From assembly GCF_014529535.1 (NCBI RefSeq), contig NC_050735.1, positions 3,906,001-3,970,000 on the forward strand: 64,000 bases of DNA, written 5' to 3'. Shown one piece after another: positions 26,303-41,900 of the stretch (its first letter is position 1; each line of letters begins with the position of its first letter). Both the position numbers and the translations under genes were made by a program. Origin of the DNA: Bradysia coprophila (Eukaryota > Arthropoda > Insecta > Diptera > Sciaridae). Below the pieces are notes generated by a model. That model made no database searches and was not told the origin of the DNA. It saw only the letters and a list, made by a program, of their open reading frames with translations.

Positions 26303-27024
26303 TCTCACTAAAAGACTAGGCACAGAAACAACCATTTTAATTAGTCCCTAAATGGCCGGTTAGACAACGACTATAATTGCTTACCGAAAATGAATGAATG
26401 CTTTCAACCTTCACTCTCAAAGCCCTCAAAGCTAAAGCACCCTTCAAGAGTCGGTTAAAATCGAATGCATCTCACAGTTTTGTATCTAGTGAAGTGTAGT
26501 CAGTATACTTATGTGCTTAACAGTTCAACAACTCTGGAAGAATTTAATTTTCTCTTTTTGAGTTTAATGGTACTCCTGATAAAACGCGGGTTTGAAATTT
26601 GTTGTACTCTTTTTATTTACTGTAAATGGTTCAAAAGGAGTGCAGGAAAATATATATGAAAATCCATTTCGTCACGAGTGAATAAAGTAAGGAAAATATA
26701 GAAAAACAGAGGAAAAAGACCACTCGAACGTCAGTCAAATGACGGATGAAAAAGTTTTTTTCGCAGTGCCGTTACAGAAATAACTATTATTGAGTGAAGC
26801 ACAAACCAAGGTTCTTTCATAACTTTGGTACAAACGGCTGAAAAAATGAACTCGTAAATTTCGTGATTTTATAATACTTTCAAAATTCAATATTACAAAG
26901 TGGCTACTCCCCCAAGTTTTTTTTCTTTATTTTTATTTATGTTACAATCCAACTTCTCAATAAAAAATATACTCTTCAAACGTGTCTCAATTATCGTAGA
27001 AATTTTTCCAAAATTGCATAGCTT
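26303..27024. other. Spacer with no gene
   Basis: AT-rich sequence. Short open frames on both strands lack family features. I see no repeat or regulatory element worth naming. Confidence 0.5.
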
Positions 27025-27661
27025 TTATCTTCCCATCGCATCGTCCAGAATAGTCCGACCAGCGGGAATGTTAAAGTATGCTCTCCACGTAATACCATGA
27101 TCGCCATTCACATTAATTATAGTCTGGTAGTAATAATTTCCAGCAGGAAGAAATTGACCACCGAACAGTTGAGCATTCATGGGCAAATTTTCCACTGAAT
27201 AATTGCCGTTTAATGGGCATTTTCTATTAAAATTGGCATATCCATCGATGTATTTCAAAAAGACATCCAAAAGTATCGATTTATCGGTACCATCCATAAA
27301 CTTACACCAATCGCTTCTAATGTTGATAGCGAATTGACGATATCCTCCAGTAAAATGGTAATGCAAAGATGACTGAATTTTGATCGACTCGAAGGGAACC
27401 ACTGTAAAGCAATTTAATGTCACCAATTTGGCAGTACGATTGTGGAATTTTGTCGAGCAAATCGTATTTTTGCATAAGTTCTTGTTGAATTTACATTCGA
27501 TGTGATCGACGTACAGGAGATCCTATCAACAATATTGACTATACTTTAAACAAGTACGGGACAACAGTGTTCAAGTCTAGTAATACCATCAGGTTGTTTG
27601 TTAGAGCGTGTATTGTCACTGAAGACAATGCTACGACGGACAGTAATATTAAGCGAGACAT
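27025..27661 (-). CDS. Secreted DUF1091-family protein
   Basis: Two exons read on the minus strand, 27661-27587 and 27522-27025, are joined across a 64-bp GT-AG intron in phase 0 and give 190 residues. Exon 1 encodes a signal peptide (MSRLILLSVVALSSVTIHA). The mature part has the DUF1091 layout. An early Cys pair (ECKFNKNLC) is followed by LVTLNCFTVVPF, a central KFMDGTDKSILLDVFLKY, and the signature NRKCPLNGNYSVENLP, then LPAGNYYYQ. This insect family is expanded in Drosophila and has an MD-2-like lipid-recognition fold. Individual functions are mostly unknown, and some members are linked to chemosensory cells. No tandem paralogue is visible here. Confidence 0.88.
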
Positions 27662-28054
27662 TTGTTTGCAAATATACGTTGAATTTCTACGATCTTTCGG
27701 GAAAAATTTATTTCTATTTTAGCGTTGGGTAGGTTTCACAATGAACTTTTAGGCGCAACTGACACCAAGCCAGTTCGTTATTTTTACATCTCACATCGTT
27801 AGTTCAGATCAAAGATTTTTATCAAATATACAATGTGTTATGTTCATCTGTTTTGTCGTTAACAATGCCAGAAATAAACACTTCAGCTCTGACTAATTTA
27901 TTTTCATTTAGGAAAACGTAATGAATCTCCTAAAACTTTTTTGAATCAATATCTATTTTCATAACTAGGTAGTTAAAGGGAGTTCTTTTGCGCAGTAGAT
28001 GTGAGATTTCCGATACGAGCGAAGCGAAAGTAAGTCTAAATGTTTGAGTTATTG

Positions 28055-28197
28055 CCGAGAGGTGACGCACTTCCATTTAATCCATTAAACCCATTTAATC
28101 CATTTAATCCAATTTTTATTCCATTTAATCCATTTAATCCATTTAATCCATTAAATCCATTTAATACCATTTAATCTAGAAGTGAGTCACCCCTCGG
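28055..28197. mobile_element. 143-bp MITE with CCGAG ends and CCATTTAAT word array
   Basis: The ends are CCGAGAGGTGACGCACTT and the inverse of CCGAGGGGTGACTCACTT. TTATTG lies directly outside both ends (28049-28054 and 28198-28203), a 6-bp target duplication. The interior, about 28071-28175, is a minisatellite of TCCATTTAA words. Its ends are close to those of the 18584-18732 element although the interior word is different. Confidence 0.75.
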
Positions 28198-29195
28198 TTA
28201 TTGCAGTCAAAAGGTCTGAAAATAGGAACTTTTTGAGTATGCCATACTATTATATGGGGAGAAATTAGAAATAATTCCAAGCATTCCCAGACATTCCTCC
28301 AAAATGCTGATTTTTACTAATTTTGGCGTTATTCATTTATTTAAAGTTTTGGCGAAAATGCTCATTAGCTCGCTGTTAAAATGTTACGACGTTACAACGT
28401 ATTTTACCTCTTATAATTTGTATACATATGAGCGGACCCGTCAGAGTATCCAATTGAAGAAATGCAAATCGACACCGCCTTATTAGTAGTACTTAGTACT
28501 TAGGACTTAGACTTAGACAGAAAAATGGAAATATCAAAACATTTCTATTTTTATTGCAATTAGTTGCAACGTGTTGCTAATCGTACCATAATTTCCTATC
28601 AGAAACGCTAGATAGTATTTGAGGAAAGGCAATTGTATTTTACGATAATTATCATCGAAAAAAAAACTCATTTACTAAAGAACTATGTTGCGGGTTGAGT
28701 TGCTACAATTATATAAATTTAAATTAGTCACTGTAGCAAATGCTGCGCGTGTCAACCGTCACACATAATTTAGAACACATTAACGCACTTTAAGCAAAAG
28801 TGATCATTTTCGACAGCCAAACAGAGTACTACACTTAACTCAACTTTGTTAGCAAGAAATTCATGTATGCGATCAACGCACTTCAAGCATGAGTGGTACT
28901 CGAAAACACTGTAAAACATTTTCAGAGTGTGAAGAAACTCCAAGAAATATAAATAATTGAAAATTTGTCTTTATGGCATTTCTTCACACTTTGGCGATCT
29001 TGGTGATTTTACAAATCAACAAAACATTCTGTCAAGAAAAATCGCCAAGAGTGTGTAGAAACGCTTAAATGTGACGAATCGCCAAAAAAAAAATCTAATT
29101 TTGGCCATTTGACTTTGCGATAGTTCACGAGTATGTGAATACAGTTGGAGGTAATGCCATTAGTTCAATGTTAATGCTAGTGACATTATATATAT

Positions 29196-29309
29196 TATGC
29201 ACCTGTTGCCAAGATTGGTATTTTGACGTGTAGGACATTATTGCTCTAGCCGAAGGCGTGGGTCATAATGCCTACACGTCAAAATAACAGTCTGGCAATA
29301 GGTGCATAT
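29196..29309. mobile_element. Hairpin element A
   Basis: Arms TATGCACCTGTTGCCA...TTTTGACGTGTAGG and their inverse enclose a loop. On the minus strand the loop reads GCATTATGACCCACGCCTTCGGCT. The loop core matches the elements at 29385-29495 and 48058-48176. There is no open frame. Confidence 0.75.
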
Positions 29310-29311
29310 CA

Positions 29312-29384
29312 TATTTTATCTACCTAGGTGAAATAATAGCAGTGAAAAAGTGCTATTATTTCGCCGTCGGTAGATAAAATAGCG
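29312..29384. repeat. Hairpin with TATTTTATCTACC arms
   Basis: TATTTTATCTACCTAGGTGA and AATAATAGCA are mirrored after an AAAAA loop by TGCTATTATTTCGCCGTCGG and TAGATAAAATA. It lies directly between two other hairpins. Confidence 0.65.
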
Positions 29385-29495
29385 TATTCACCTCTGTCCA
29401 AATGTTTATTTAGACACTTGGGATTATAACATTCGCCTTCGGCTCATGCAACAACTCCCCAAGTGTCTAAATAAATATGTGGACAGAGGTGAATA
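29385..29495. mobile_element. Hairpin element B
   Basis: Arms of about 38 bp (TATTCACCTCTGTCCA, then TTTATTTAGACACTTGGG) are mirrored at the right. The loop has GGGATTATAACATTCGCCTTCGGCT, the shared core of elements A and C. Confidence 0.75.
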
Positions 29496-29502
29496 ATCTA
29501 CT

Positions 29503-29590
29503 ATTATCTGTCGAGAACAGATATATCGAGATAAACAAAAACTCCCTAGAGGGATAAGCTCGAGATTATCGTTCTAGACAGATAAAATAC
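29503..29590. repeat. Hairpin with TATTATCTGTC arms
   Basis: TATTATCTGTCGAGAACAGA with ATCGAGATAA is imperfectly mirrored by TCGAGATTATCGTTCTAGAC and AGATAAAATA. It is the fourth palindrome in a row within 400 bp. Confidence 0.55.
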
Positions 29591-30146
29591 CTTACCTACC
29601 CACTGTTTTTTCTCAAGCAACTATTTGACGATTAGATTTGCAAACTTGGTTTCGGGCAAGTTTTTTTTTTTTTTTGAATTTAAACCGCGTTTGTCAACAA
29701 GGTTTTTCATAGATAAAAATGTGCATGAATGGACGTCAGAATCGATTGTACTTTTTGTGATCAGTTGTCGACGTTGCCAACAAGTGTTAAGATATACCCA
29801 AATTGGAACGAAACGAAACAGGAAAGCTTTAAGAAGTATTTCAATCGTCGGTATTGCAATTTCCAATAAAGGTTTTATTTCTTCATTCTTATTCTGTAAC
29901 TCACCAATGGAATCAAAAGGTACTAATTAATACAACATTTTACCAGATTTTTTCATTCAAACATTTGCTAAAGAAACATAACAAGATTGTGCAGACCACT
30001 ACTAATACAAACCGTTTAATACATTTGAACATTTCATTCAAATAATCTCCGCTGTAGTACCTAACTCCATTTAAACAATGAAAAGGTGTATAAGAATGAT
30101 GGATATTTTTTGAGTGAGACGATACTCCTTTTTTACGTTTTTTTTA

Positions 30147-30345
30147 ACCCCATACGAAGTACTGGTAGCTATTACAACTGTAATGCCTTTTGAACCCACG
30201 GAGTTCTAAGCATAGGTAGCAAAGCTTTTGCAAAGTGAAATTTTTCCACTGAAAATCGTGTTTAAATTATGGGTTAAAGTTCGGTGATTGCATATTGGGG
30301 TCGGCCCTTCCGAAGTTAGGGAAGTCTAAGTGTTTTAAGATTTTT
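30147..30345. mobile_element. Short copy of the CCCGTACGAAG repeat family
   Basis: AACCCCATACGAAGTACTGG at the left and GGGGTCGGCCCTTCCGAAGTTAGGG near 30298 correspond to two separated blocks of the larger copies at 51411-52687 and 53745-54757. The part in between is shortened, so this looks like an internal-deletion derivative. Confidence 0.55.
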
Positions 30346-30930
30346 CATATACCTATGTCAAAAATGTAAATGAAAATGAATTCAGAACAAAAAATCGAAT
30401 GAGTGGATCATGAGTTACTCGACCCTTTTTGCACAAACCGAGTAAGTTCTAACAAAAATGTAAATTTGGGTCTTTTTGGGCCCATTTGGGCCGATTAGGC
30501 CCTATTTGGTTTTTTTTTTGTAAATAAATCGAATAAACTTCCTCTGATTTTTTGTTGTAGTTGAGGACCAAGCAGTACTAAAAAATAAATTGGGTATCTA
30601 GTCTGAGGCGGCTGCTCTAAGGCTTTGCGTGTTGTTGTTTTTTCATGTAAGCTATGCGCAATTTCTCAGATGCATATTTTATGCAAACATTTTACCCTTT
30701 GCACTGCGGCTATGCAGTCAATAAGGGTTACGGACGCATCATTCGCTGCCTGTATGGTATTTGATTTTTTGTATGAACGAAGGACCTTTTACATATTTTT
30801 GTCGTTTAACGCCCGAAGGGCTTTTGACTAGCCAGTCCAGATCTGTATTCAGTATAAAAAATCATTCGATGTCAAGTCAACTAGTAATGAAACTAAATTT
30901 AATTTTTATTGATTCAACAAAGATAAACCA

Positions 30931-32254
30931 ATGTATCCAGCGTTCGGTCGGACTATGCGAAACGAATTTCTTATGAAACAGGACTTCACACTGCTTAACC
31001 ATGGCTCATATGGTATCCGATTTTTATCAGTTTAGTTGTGTTACGTATAAGTATAATGACATCCCATATAGGAGCATCTCCGAAAGCTACACTTGCAGCT
31101 CTACACAGTTCCCAAAGGCGTGCGGAAGCCAATCCAGACTTGTGGATGAGACGTGATGCTCCAGTGGAACTGGCCAAAGTGCGAGCATTGCTAGGAAAAT
31201 TTGTTAATGCATCGGCGGACGACATCGTTATGACCATCAATACAACCAGTGCAATGAATGCAATTTTCCGCAATATGGTCTTCGAGTTTGGCGAACGAAT
31301 CTTACATTTCAATACAATTTACAATTCGATGGGAAGTCTGATTAAGTACATCTGCGATTACAGTAAGGGAGCTGTGAGCAGATTGATATTTAACGTAACG
31401 TATCCAATTTCAAATGATCAAATCGTGAAAAACTTCGAAGAATTTCTCGACGTCAATCATGACTCTGCACATCCCATTCGGATAGCTTTAATTGATCATA
31501 TATCGTCTGAGCCAGGAGTGGTTGTTCCAATTGAAAGACTTATTCCTTTGTTGAAGGCACGCAATATAACTGTACTCGTAGATGGCGCCCATGCCATTGG
31601 TCAGATTCCCGTTGACATAACGGCCCTGGCTCCCGACTATTACATAACAAATTGTCACAAATGGTTGTACGCTGCTAGGGGTTGTGCTATGATGTACGTT
31701 GACAAAAAGCATCAAGGAACCATTCATCCAGCTCATATCAATTCGGGTTACGTTCAACCGTCTAATTTTCAGCACGAATTTTTCTGGACCGGTGAGAGAA
31801 TTCGTGTTCACATTTACGCTGCAATTCTAAGTCAAAATTTTTTGTAGGGACAATGGACTATAGTTCATACATGACTGTACCGGCAGCTCTAAAGTTTCGT
31901 GAAGATATCGGCGGTGAACAAGCCATTATGTCATACACTCACCAATTAGCAATTGATGGCGGACGTTACATTGCTAATGTTCTCGGAACGGAAGTCCTTC
32001 AAGACGACGATCAGATCGCAAACCTTGTTGACGTACGCTTGCCACTTAGCAATCCTGATAATGCCATGCTAAGCACACAATTTTGGATTGACACGATGCT
32101 CGTTCATTTTCCCCAAACTTTTGTTCCCGCTCACAAACATGGAGGGAAGTGGTGGATCAGGATATCATCTCAAATTTACAATGACTTGACCGACTTCGAT
32201 ACACTTGGCAAGGTTATTAATAGCATTTGCAATGACATCAACAAGAGAAATTAA
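30931..32254 (+). CDS. Class-V PLP-dependent aminotransferase, isopenicillin-N-epimerase/cysteine-desulfurase-like
   Basis: Three exons, 30931-31012, 31072-31791 and 31848-32254, join in phase to 402 residues. The ATG at 30931 is the first after an in-frame TGA. The fold-type-I landmarks are present. The N-terminal FTLLNHGSYGASPK is formed exactly across the first splice. INTTSAMN is in the cofactor-phosphate region, DGAHAIGQIPVDI holds the pyridine-binding Asp, and NCHKWLYAARG holds the Schiff-base lysine (about residue 224). FFWTGTMDYSSYMTVPAAL is formed across the second splice. The closest families I recognise are isopenicillin-N epimerase-like and L-cysteine desulfhydrase/Egt2-like enzymes of fungi, bacteria and plants. 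Substrate is not predictable from sequence. The introns and insect neighbours show it is resident in the host genome, not a contaminant. Horizontal acquisition is possible but unproven. Confidence 0.88.
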
Positions 32255-32281
32255 AAATTTCCGAAGAATAGTCCCTGTCTT

Positions 32282-32369
32282 ACTCTTTCACAACCAATTT
32301 TCTGCGTGCAACTCATTTGCAGTTCTACTTGGATCTGCATGCAACTCTCTTGAGTTCCCCCCTCGAATT
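32282..32369. repeat. Degraded GTGCAACTC-word element
   Basis: TGCGTGCAACTCATTTGCAG and CATGCAACTCTC words are followed by a CCCCCCTCG end. This looks like a decayed relative of the MITE at 18584-18732. It lies between the convergent 3' ends of the PLP enzyme gene and Tip60. Confidence 0.45.
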
Positions 32370-32496
32370 TGATATTTTCCAGGTCGAAGGTACACGATCC
32401 GTACGAGGTAGGAATAACGCATTTCGTGACACTTAAGACTGTTTATTGACTGGACACTGAAAATATTGATACAAACATACAAAATGCGGTTACTGT

Positions 32497-35778
<3,282 letters not shown>

Positions 35779-36187
35779 TGTAACTGAAATTGAATTTCAG
35801 AATGGACTGATGCAAATGTTTGTTTTGGTTTTCAATAATTTTGCTGCCGATTTGACACATTTGACAGTTGGTATAATGAGAGCGGCCATTTGTTATATCA
35901 ACGTCTTTCTCGTGCGGATCATTCATCTTTTCAAATATTTGCGCTTGTCAAGTGTTGTTGAGTTCTTTTTACTCTTTTTGTGATAAGGTTTAACTGTTTT
36001 CAGACAATTCTCATAAAATCTATTAAAAATTCAGATTTGACTCTTATCTCGTAAAACACAGTTACCGATCTGTGCTTTTTAAAGTGTGAAAGTGTAAGTA
36101 TTTCATGTAAAAATATTTCGTAAAAAGTAAGCCGCGTTTTAAGGGTAGATATTGTAAAGATCGAAAAATTTTGGTGTCTAGTATCTA

Positions 36188-36322
36188 CACTGACAAAAAA
36201 GTTTCGAAAAATTCAGCTGTTACAGGTAACTTTGTCTGAACATTATCTGCCGCAGCTGTGTTTTTTGTATGGGGAGCAACAGCTGTCGCAGCTATTGTCG
36301 TTTCGGAAATTTTTTGTCAGTG
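36188..36322. mobile_element. Tc1/mariner-like MITE with TA target
   Basis: The inverted ends CACTGACAAAAAAG...TTTCGAAA and TTTCGGAAATTTTTTGTCAGTG are flanked by TA on both sides (36186-36187 and 36323-36324). At 135 bp it is non-coding, apart from chance open frames. Confidence 0.75.
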
Positions 36323-37984
36323 TACTGCCATTATCAGCGCTCGCTCTGGGTCCTACTACTTTCCTCTTTTGTCCTTCATTTCGAAAATTCGTCCTACTGT
36401 CCCGCGGAGAAAACTTTTGCAGACCATTCTTTTCATATTAATTTCATGGAAAATAAAAATTTGTTTCCCCCGCTGACTTAGCAGATCTCATGGTCTCGTT
36501 CGTGGAAAAAACAATTTTTCGACAGTGGGTGAGTGAGTCAACCATTGGTGGTGTCTTTGTTAGTGAAGTACAAGAAGAATGGTTCATTCATATTCACACA
36601 TTTTACGAATGACACACAATCACGACAGAGTTAAGTTAACCAGGCAGCAGCGCTGATTTGACTAGAGACCCTATATTTTTTGCGAATAAAATTTTTCAAT
36701 TTATGTCAGTTTTCATTTGAGTTCATTCTTATACAGTGTATTAGGTCTCTTATTTTACTTATTTTACTTATTTTACTCCAATCCGCGCATAAGCCATCAC
36801 AACTCGAGCAGTCAATACATCCTTAGAGAGCTAGTTCATGTAAACACCGGAAAACACTCAGTCTGACTGTGGTATCCAGCTACATCTTCGTTATCCAAAT
36901 TTGTCACTCCATCGAGAGATCCAGTAAGACGAGGTAGGACGGATTGTGAGCACTGGAGGCAATGACTTACTGGTCAAAAATTCGAACTAGCTAGCTCAAG
37001 TTACAATAATCTGTTATAACCTGATTAAATGTGTACATACCACTAGTAATCCAATGCGAATTGTTTAGCATAATAAATCGTCGAATCTAACAGTTTTTCA
37101 CATGAAGATTCATTAAAACAGAGAAGCACTTGCCTGGCCATACATATACTGATTGAAGTCGAAATGCACGAAGGCCTCAAAATCACTGATAAGTCCGCAA
37201 AATTTCCTATGCAAACATCATGAGTCAATAAGAATCCTAAGTCTCGTTTTAGTAAACATATTTCACTTGTGAGATGACATGGCTCACCTAAAATTCTCTA
37301 ATGACATTAGAAATCTCCAAACACGAAGCGTGTATGAGTAAGAGTAAGAGTAAAGGCATTGAAAAGACAGTTTGTAGGATTAATAAAATTAGTTGTCAAG
37401 CTAATTTTTAATTTAGCGGAAGTCGTTATTTCAACTTTATTATTCCTGAGTAATAAATTAAGTACACAATTCATAAGACACTACTTATACTCATAACTTA
37501 TCGGTCTAATAAAAAATAGAATTCGTCTTAACTTACAGTATAAATACTCTCAATTTTCGTATACTCTAGTCTACGTTTTCGAAATAAACTTAGCAAAAAC
37601 ATAATCCTCCAGCCAACAAAATTATCTTAGAAACTCTTTATATGATTTGATGTGTATTGATCTTCCTACGAACACACAAATATATTTATCCACTTTGCAG
37701 TTAATATTCCGAAGTACTAGATTTAGTGATATGGTGCGCTATGTACACGTTGTTCTAATTAAATGCAAAATCTAGTATTTCAAAATCTAAAAAGACCTAA
37801 CTGAATGTCGATGGAAATTGTGGATTTTTTAAAAAATGGAAGTTTCTCACGTTGTTTGTTAGTTGTGACAACACTTGTTGTATTAATTTTAAAACCTGAT
37901 TTTATACAATGGGTTAGGGTTATCCTTTATCAGTTCACTAACACATCTCGATAAGCAAATATTTTATTGCACACACAAGCAACC

Positions 37985-38110
37985 TTGAAGAGGTCACGCA
38001 TATATTCACCTCTTGTCGTCGTTTTTTATGTAAAATCATCAGGCGTGGTGTGTTTCCGCGTATCTAATAAAATGGCTATCTGCGTCCTCCGCAAATTTTA
38101 CAGCCTTGCA
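37985..38110. mobile_element. Degraded hAT-like MITE copy
   Basis: It carries GAAGAGGTCACGCATAT at the left, ATGTAAAATCATCAGG in the middle, then GCGTATCTAATAAAATGGC and a TTTACAGCCTTG end. These match in order the intact element at 48502-48788. The left terminus is eroded. Confidence 0.65.
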
Positions 38111-38973
38111 CGCTAGGCCGAAGAATTTCAGATATACAGCGAAAACAATCCATCATAGTTCTCACTCTAGTAGCTTCATTCAGCTTCCCTATCAAGTAGT
38201 TATCACTTAGACCACACTGTTCGATCTATAGAGATTGCATGTTTCGTTTGGCTGAATAAGTTAGAAATAAATGAAACTTCACCATCCACTTGTCTAATAG
38301 TGCAATCTATGGAAAAGTCCTTGGACATGTTTATACATTGAAGACATTGAGGAACTTGTTCGTGAATTTTGACGGTGTTCGGTCACTGACATATTATGAC
38401 ACTTATTTAATGAGTCCATACCTATCACCAGACGTAAATTTTTTGTGCAGGACAAATGATGGTTTAATTTGCCTTTTCCTACTTTCAACTATCAGTTTCT
38501 ATGAGGATGTTAGAATTTGAATTTGTTAGACGCTCGAGATAGATTAGCCCGAGCTTGAACTGCAATTACTTAAAACCAGTGTTGACCTGGACCACGCTTT
38601 TATTTCTAACCTGACCAGTGAAGATTTCAGGACATCCTGGAATTTGTATTTAAAAACCTGATAGGTCAAACCAGCTGTAAAAAGTTAGAACTTTAAACTA
38701 TTTAATGCAGGTCATTCATGTCGATATTGAAGAATATTTTTTCTCCAAATCACTTACGCAAGAATTGTCTCGCTTAATTTCATCTCGAATTAAACTTAAA
38801 ATTTCGACTAGTTTCGAAGAATACGCGTCCGGTAATATTGAGCTGTAACCTAGATCACACTAGCGACAAAATACTTAAAACGATGATATATACATTGGCA
38901 GTTGCGGTCAGTCACTATCTGGATATTTTGGTCGACCTAAATGGGTTTCTGCCGCATTGCCGGCTATTAACTG

Positions 38974-41900
38974 CTATTGAGGATTCACTTTTTTTGCTTC
39001 TAGCAAGTCTTCGACAAGAACAGGACTCAGATTTTTCTTAATTATTGCTTGAACGAGATAGAAACCGAACTCTTTGTCCTTCCTACACTGATAAATGACC
39101 TTCACCGCCACACAAATGACGTGAAAGAACGAGAAGAACAGCAACATAATCATCCAGAAGTAGAGAAAAACGAAAATTTTCTCATTAACAACATTTTGTG
39201 GTAGAATGCACAACGCGTCGATATGCTGAATACTTCCACTGCTACCAAAGTTGAAATAGTCGCATTTGGCCTGCGATGGGAACAGAACCGATGATTGTTT
39301 GGTGAAATCTTCGAAGTTATGGTTAAGAAGTGCTCGTATCGCCGGAAAATATTCGACCCAAAAGTTATTGAACACCACGGACATCATGTTCATGTTGAAC
39401 ACCAATGCGCACAGTGCAATGAACTCGCAAAGATAATATTTAATTGCGTAGTGACGATGGTATCGTTTGGGCCCATGCATATATCGTAAAAGTCTTTCTC
39501 GTTGATTGTTCCAACAGTCCTCCTGAATGTACGGTGAGTCTGTTGATTAACAAAATTCTTTTTACTCACTTATTACAGTTGGGAAAAACATCATCCAACT
39601 CCCTCACCGATATCTTTCAATAACTTCTCCATTGTCCCACCTTCCCAGTTATGCCACACAAAATGCGGAAAGTAAAATATCAATGCCATGATCAGCAGAG
39701 ACGGTGTCACCCATTGGTAGTAAGTTTGATACATTCGCTCCTCGTTTCTCATCTTCGTACCGATGCCATAGTTGACGAGATTCTTTCCAATTGTTCCTTC
39801 TAAATGCTCGCGGATTATGTAACTACCTTCTATCCAACATCTGGTTTCAATTTGTTTTGTGTATTTTTCATAGCTCGGATCTGGTTGGCATTCAATTGGA
39901 TTTCTAGAGTAAAAGTACAAAAGTTGAAATGAACTCTGAGATGCTGTGAGGAAAAATTGTTTTTTTTTCTATTTTGAAATTTTGGCTTAGTTGGATAGAA
40001 TTCATCAAATTTAAAGAATTTAATCGACATACATTAATAGACCTAGACCATCCATTCAGACACAACAACGATTAAATTAACTAAAAAAAACTAGCTCTAA
40101 CTAACTCTAAAATCAATATCCGTTCAACCGTAGCACAATACACAGACCCTACAAATGTGCATTTTTAATTTGTATTTATGATGTAAGTATACTAGTATAC
40201 TGTTGTATACCAACAGTGTTTTTTTGTTTGTGCACACGAAACGCGAGCCATAGACATCGTTAAACATTTTATTTCCCTGCACTATAGTTACGCGAAAATT
40301 ATACATACGCCCCGCATACATAAATTACAAAAACACGAATATTACAGGGGAGTAAGAATCGTGGTCGATTCTTTAGTGAATGTTTTCCTTTCATGAAATT
40401 TATGAGCAATACGTGAGATATTTTAATGCATTAAGTGCATTAAGTGACGGTTCCTTTCAGGTCCTATTTTTGGGAAATTGAATTTTCCAAATGTCCTAAA
40501 ATTTGCCAAAATTTGCTAGAATTTGCTAATATTTTCCAAAATTTTCCAGAATTTGTCAAATTTTCTGAGAGCAAATTCTAGCAAATGTTGGAAAATTTTA
40601 GCAAATTTTGAGCCCTGGTTTCTGTTTGCAGACTAAACCAATAATCTGGATAATGCAAAATCTATTACTTCAATAGTTTTAGATCATTTTGCTGTATAAG
40701 GCATAACTCTATATTTTTGTCGATGCTGTCGTTAACAGATGATAATAGCTTTAGATCATCGGTTGAAAGATAAGTTGAACTTTGACCTTAAGAGATGAAC
40801 AGCTATTGAAGTATATCCAACCAAACGTAGCTTTCCAAAGTTTCACAGACTGCAGACGGTAAGCGTCACTAGCATTTAGTTTGTTACTGATTTAAGCCAG
40901 AGGATATTATCGGGAATTTAAATTACTAAAATTACGGAAAATTGGCGAAATTTAATGAAAAGGCAATTTCGGTAATTTTTGATCAATTCAGCATAATTCA
41001 GTCAGAAAAATTCTGAATAATAGTCACTATGTTTGGGATGGCTTAGTAGTTACGTAAAACTGACTATGGGGTGTTGTAGCTGACTATGTCACACACTATC
41101 GTTCCACATATAATTGAACACATTACTTTTCCACCTGAAGTTTTGGTGATATGACACTTAATGGAAGAAGTCTCCCAAAACTCTAACCTATCTATCTACA
41201 TACAATATCTGAAATTAGCTTAGAAACTCTGCTTCCCTTTACTTAGATACCACTTATTGCTAACCCACAAAATGCACTGTCGCAGTTGTATTTAAATATT
41301 GTTAGAGGTTTTGTACATTCCATGGATTACATTTGTATTAGCCTTCCTCTAAAATGATCCGGGTTCAGATCCCGTGTCAGACAATTTTACATTGAATTTT
41401 TCTAGAGATTATATCGTTAGTAACGTCCTAAAGTTCACTCAAGCTTTATAATTTGGGTGGTCGCATTGTTTGGTGGCTGCAACGATGTACACACTGAATG
41501 ACTCGTATGACGTAACCCAAATACAGTGAATTTGTGTACATATGTCTAGCCTACATTTAGGCGAGATATCAAAAAAGCACCTAAATTTTCTCAGAGAGTA
41601 TTTATTTTGCATACTTCGAGACGTGGTTTAGAATTAACGTTAAGCCGATGGTCCAGAGTGCACTTGTCGTTAAAAGCTGCTAGGGAGGTATCTAAGCAAA
41701 CAAACAGCTCTATGAAAATTCCTTTCTTCATTAGTTTTATCATGAAACATCATGAAACATTTTAGTCTGAGTAAAGTATTTCTTATGGTCGACATAAGAC
41801 TCTGTAACATAGAAGAAACGTTTTTCATTGTCAAATAACAGAGTCGTTCTCTAACTAGAATGAGCTTCGCATATATGCACAATAATGATCGATCATGGCT

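Larger units (their letters stand above)
27662..30930. other. Spacer rich in palindromic elements
   Basis: It holds a 143-bp inverted-repeat element (28055-28197), two ACGCACTT(C/T)AAG repeats (28783 and 28875), and four back-to-back hairpins (29196-29590). It also holds a shortened copy of the CCCGTACGAAG repeat family (about 30147-30345). The remainder is AT-rich with no supported gene. Confidence 0.6.
35779..38973. other. Spacer between Tip60 and the innexin
   Basis: No supported gene. It contains a TA-flanked MITE at 36188-36322 and a degraded hAT-like MITE copy at about 37985-38110. The region 38580-38690 has scattered ACCTG/CAGGT words like those at 15990-16145. The region directly upstream of 35778 would include the Tip60 promoter. 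I see no recognisable core element. Confidence 0.5.

Noticed and set aside
29427-29450. Rho-independent-like terminator (CGCCTTCGGCT)
   Set aside because: The setting is eukaryotic and the motif is the loop of a larger hairpin element repeated elsewhere.
38290-38520. 76-codon frame upstream of the innexin
   Set aside because: Overlapping frames on both strands, no recognisable domain, no good splice context.
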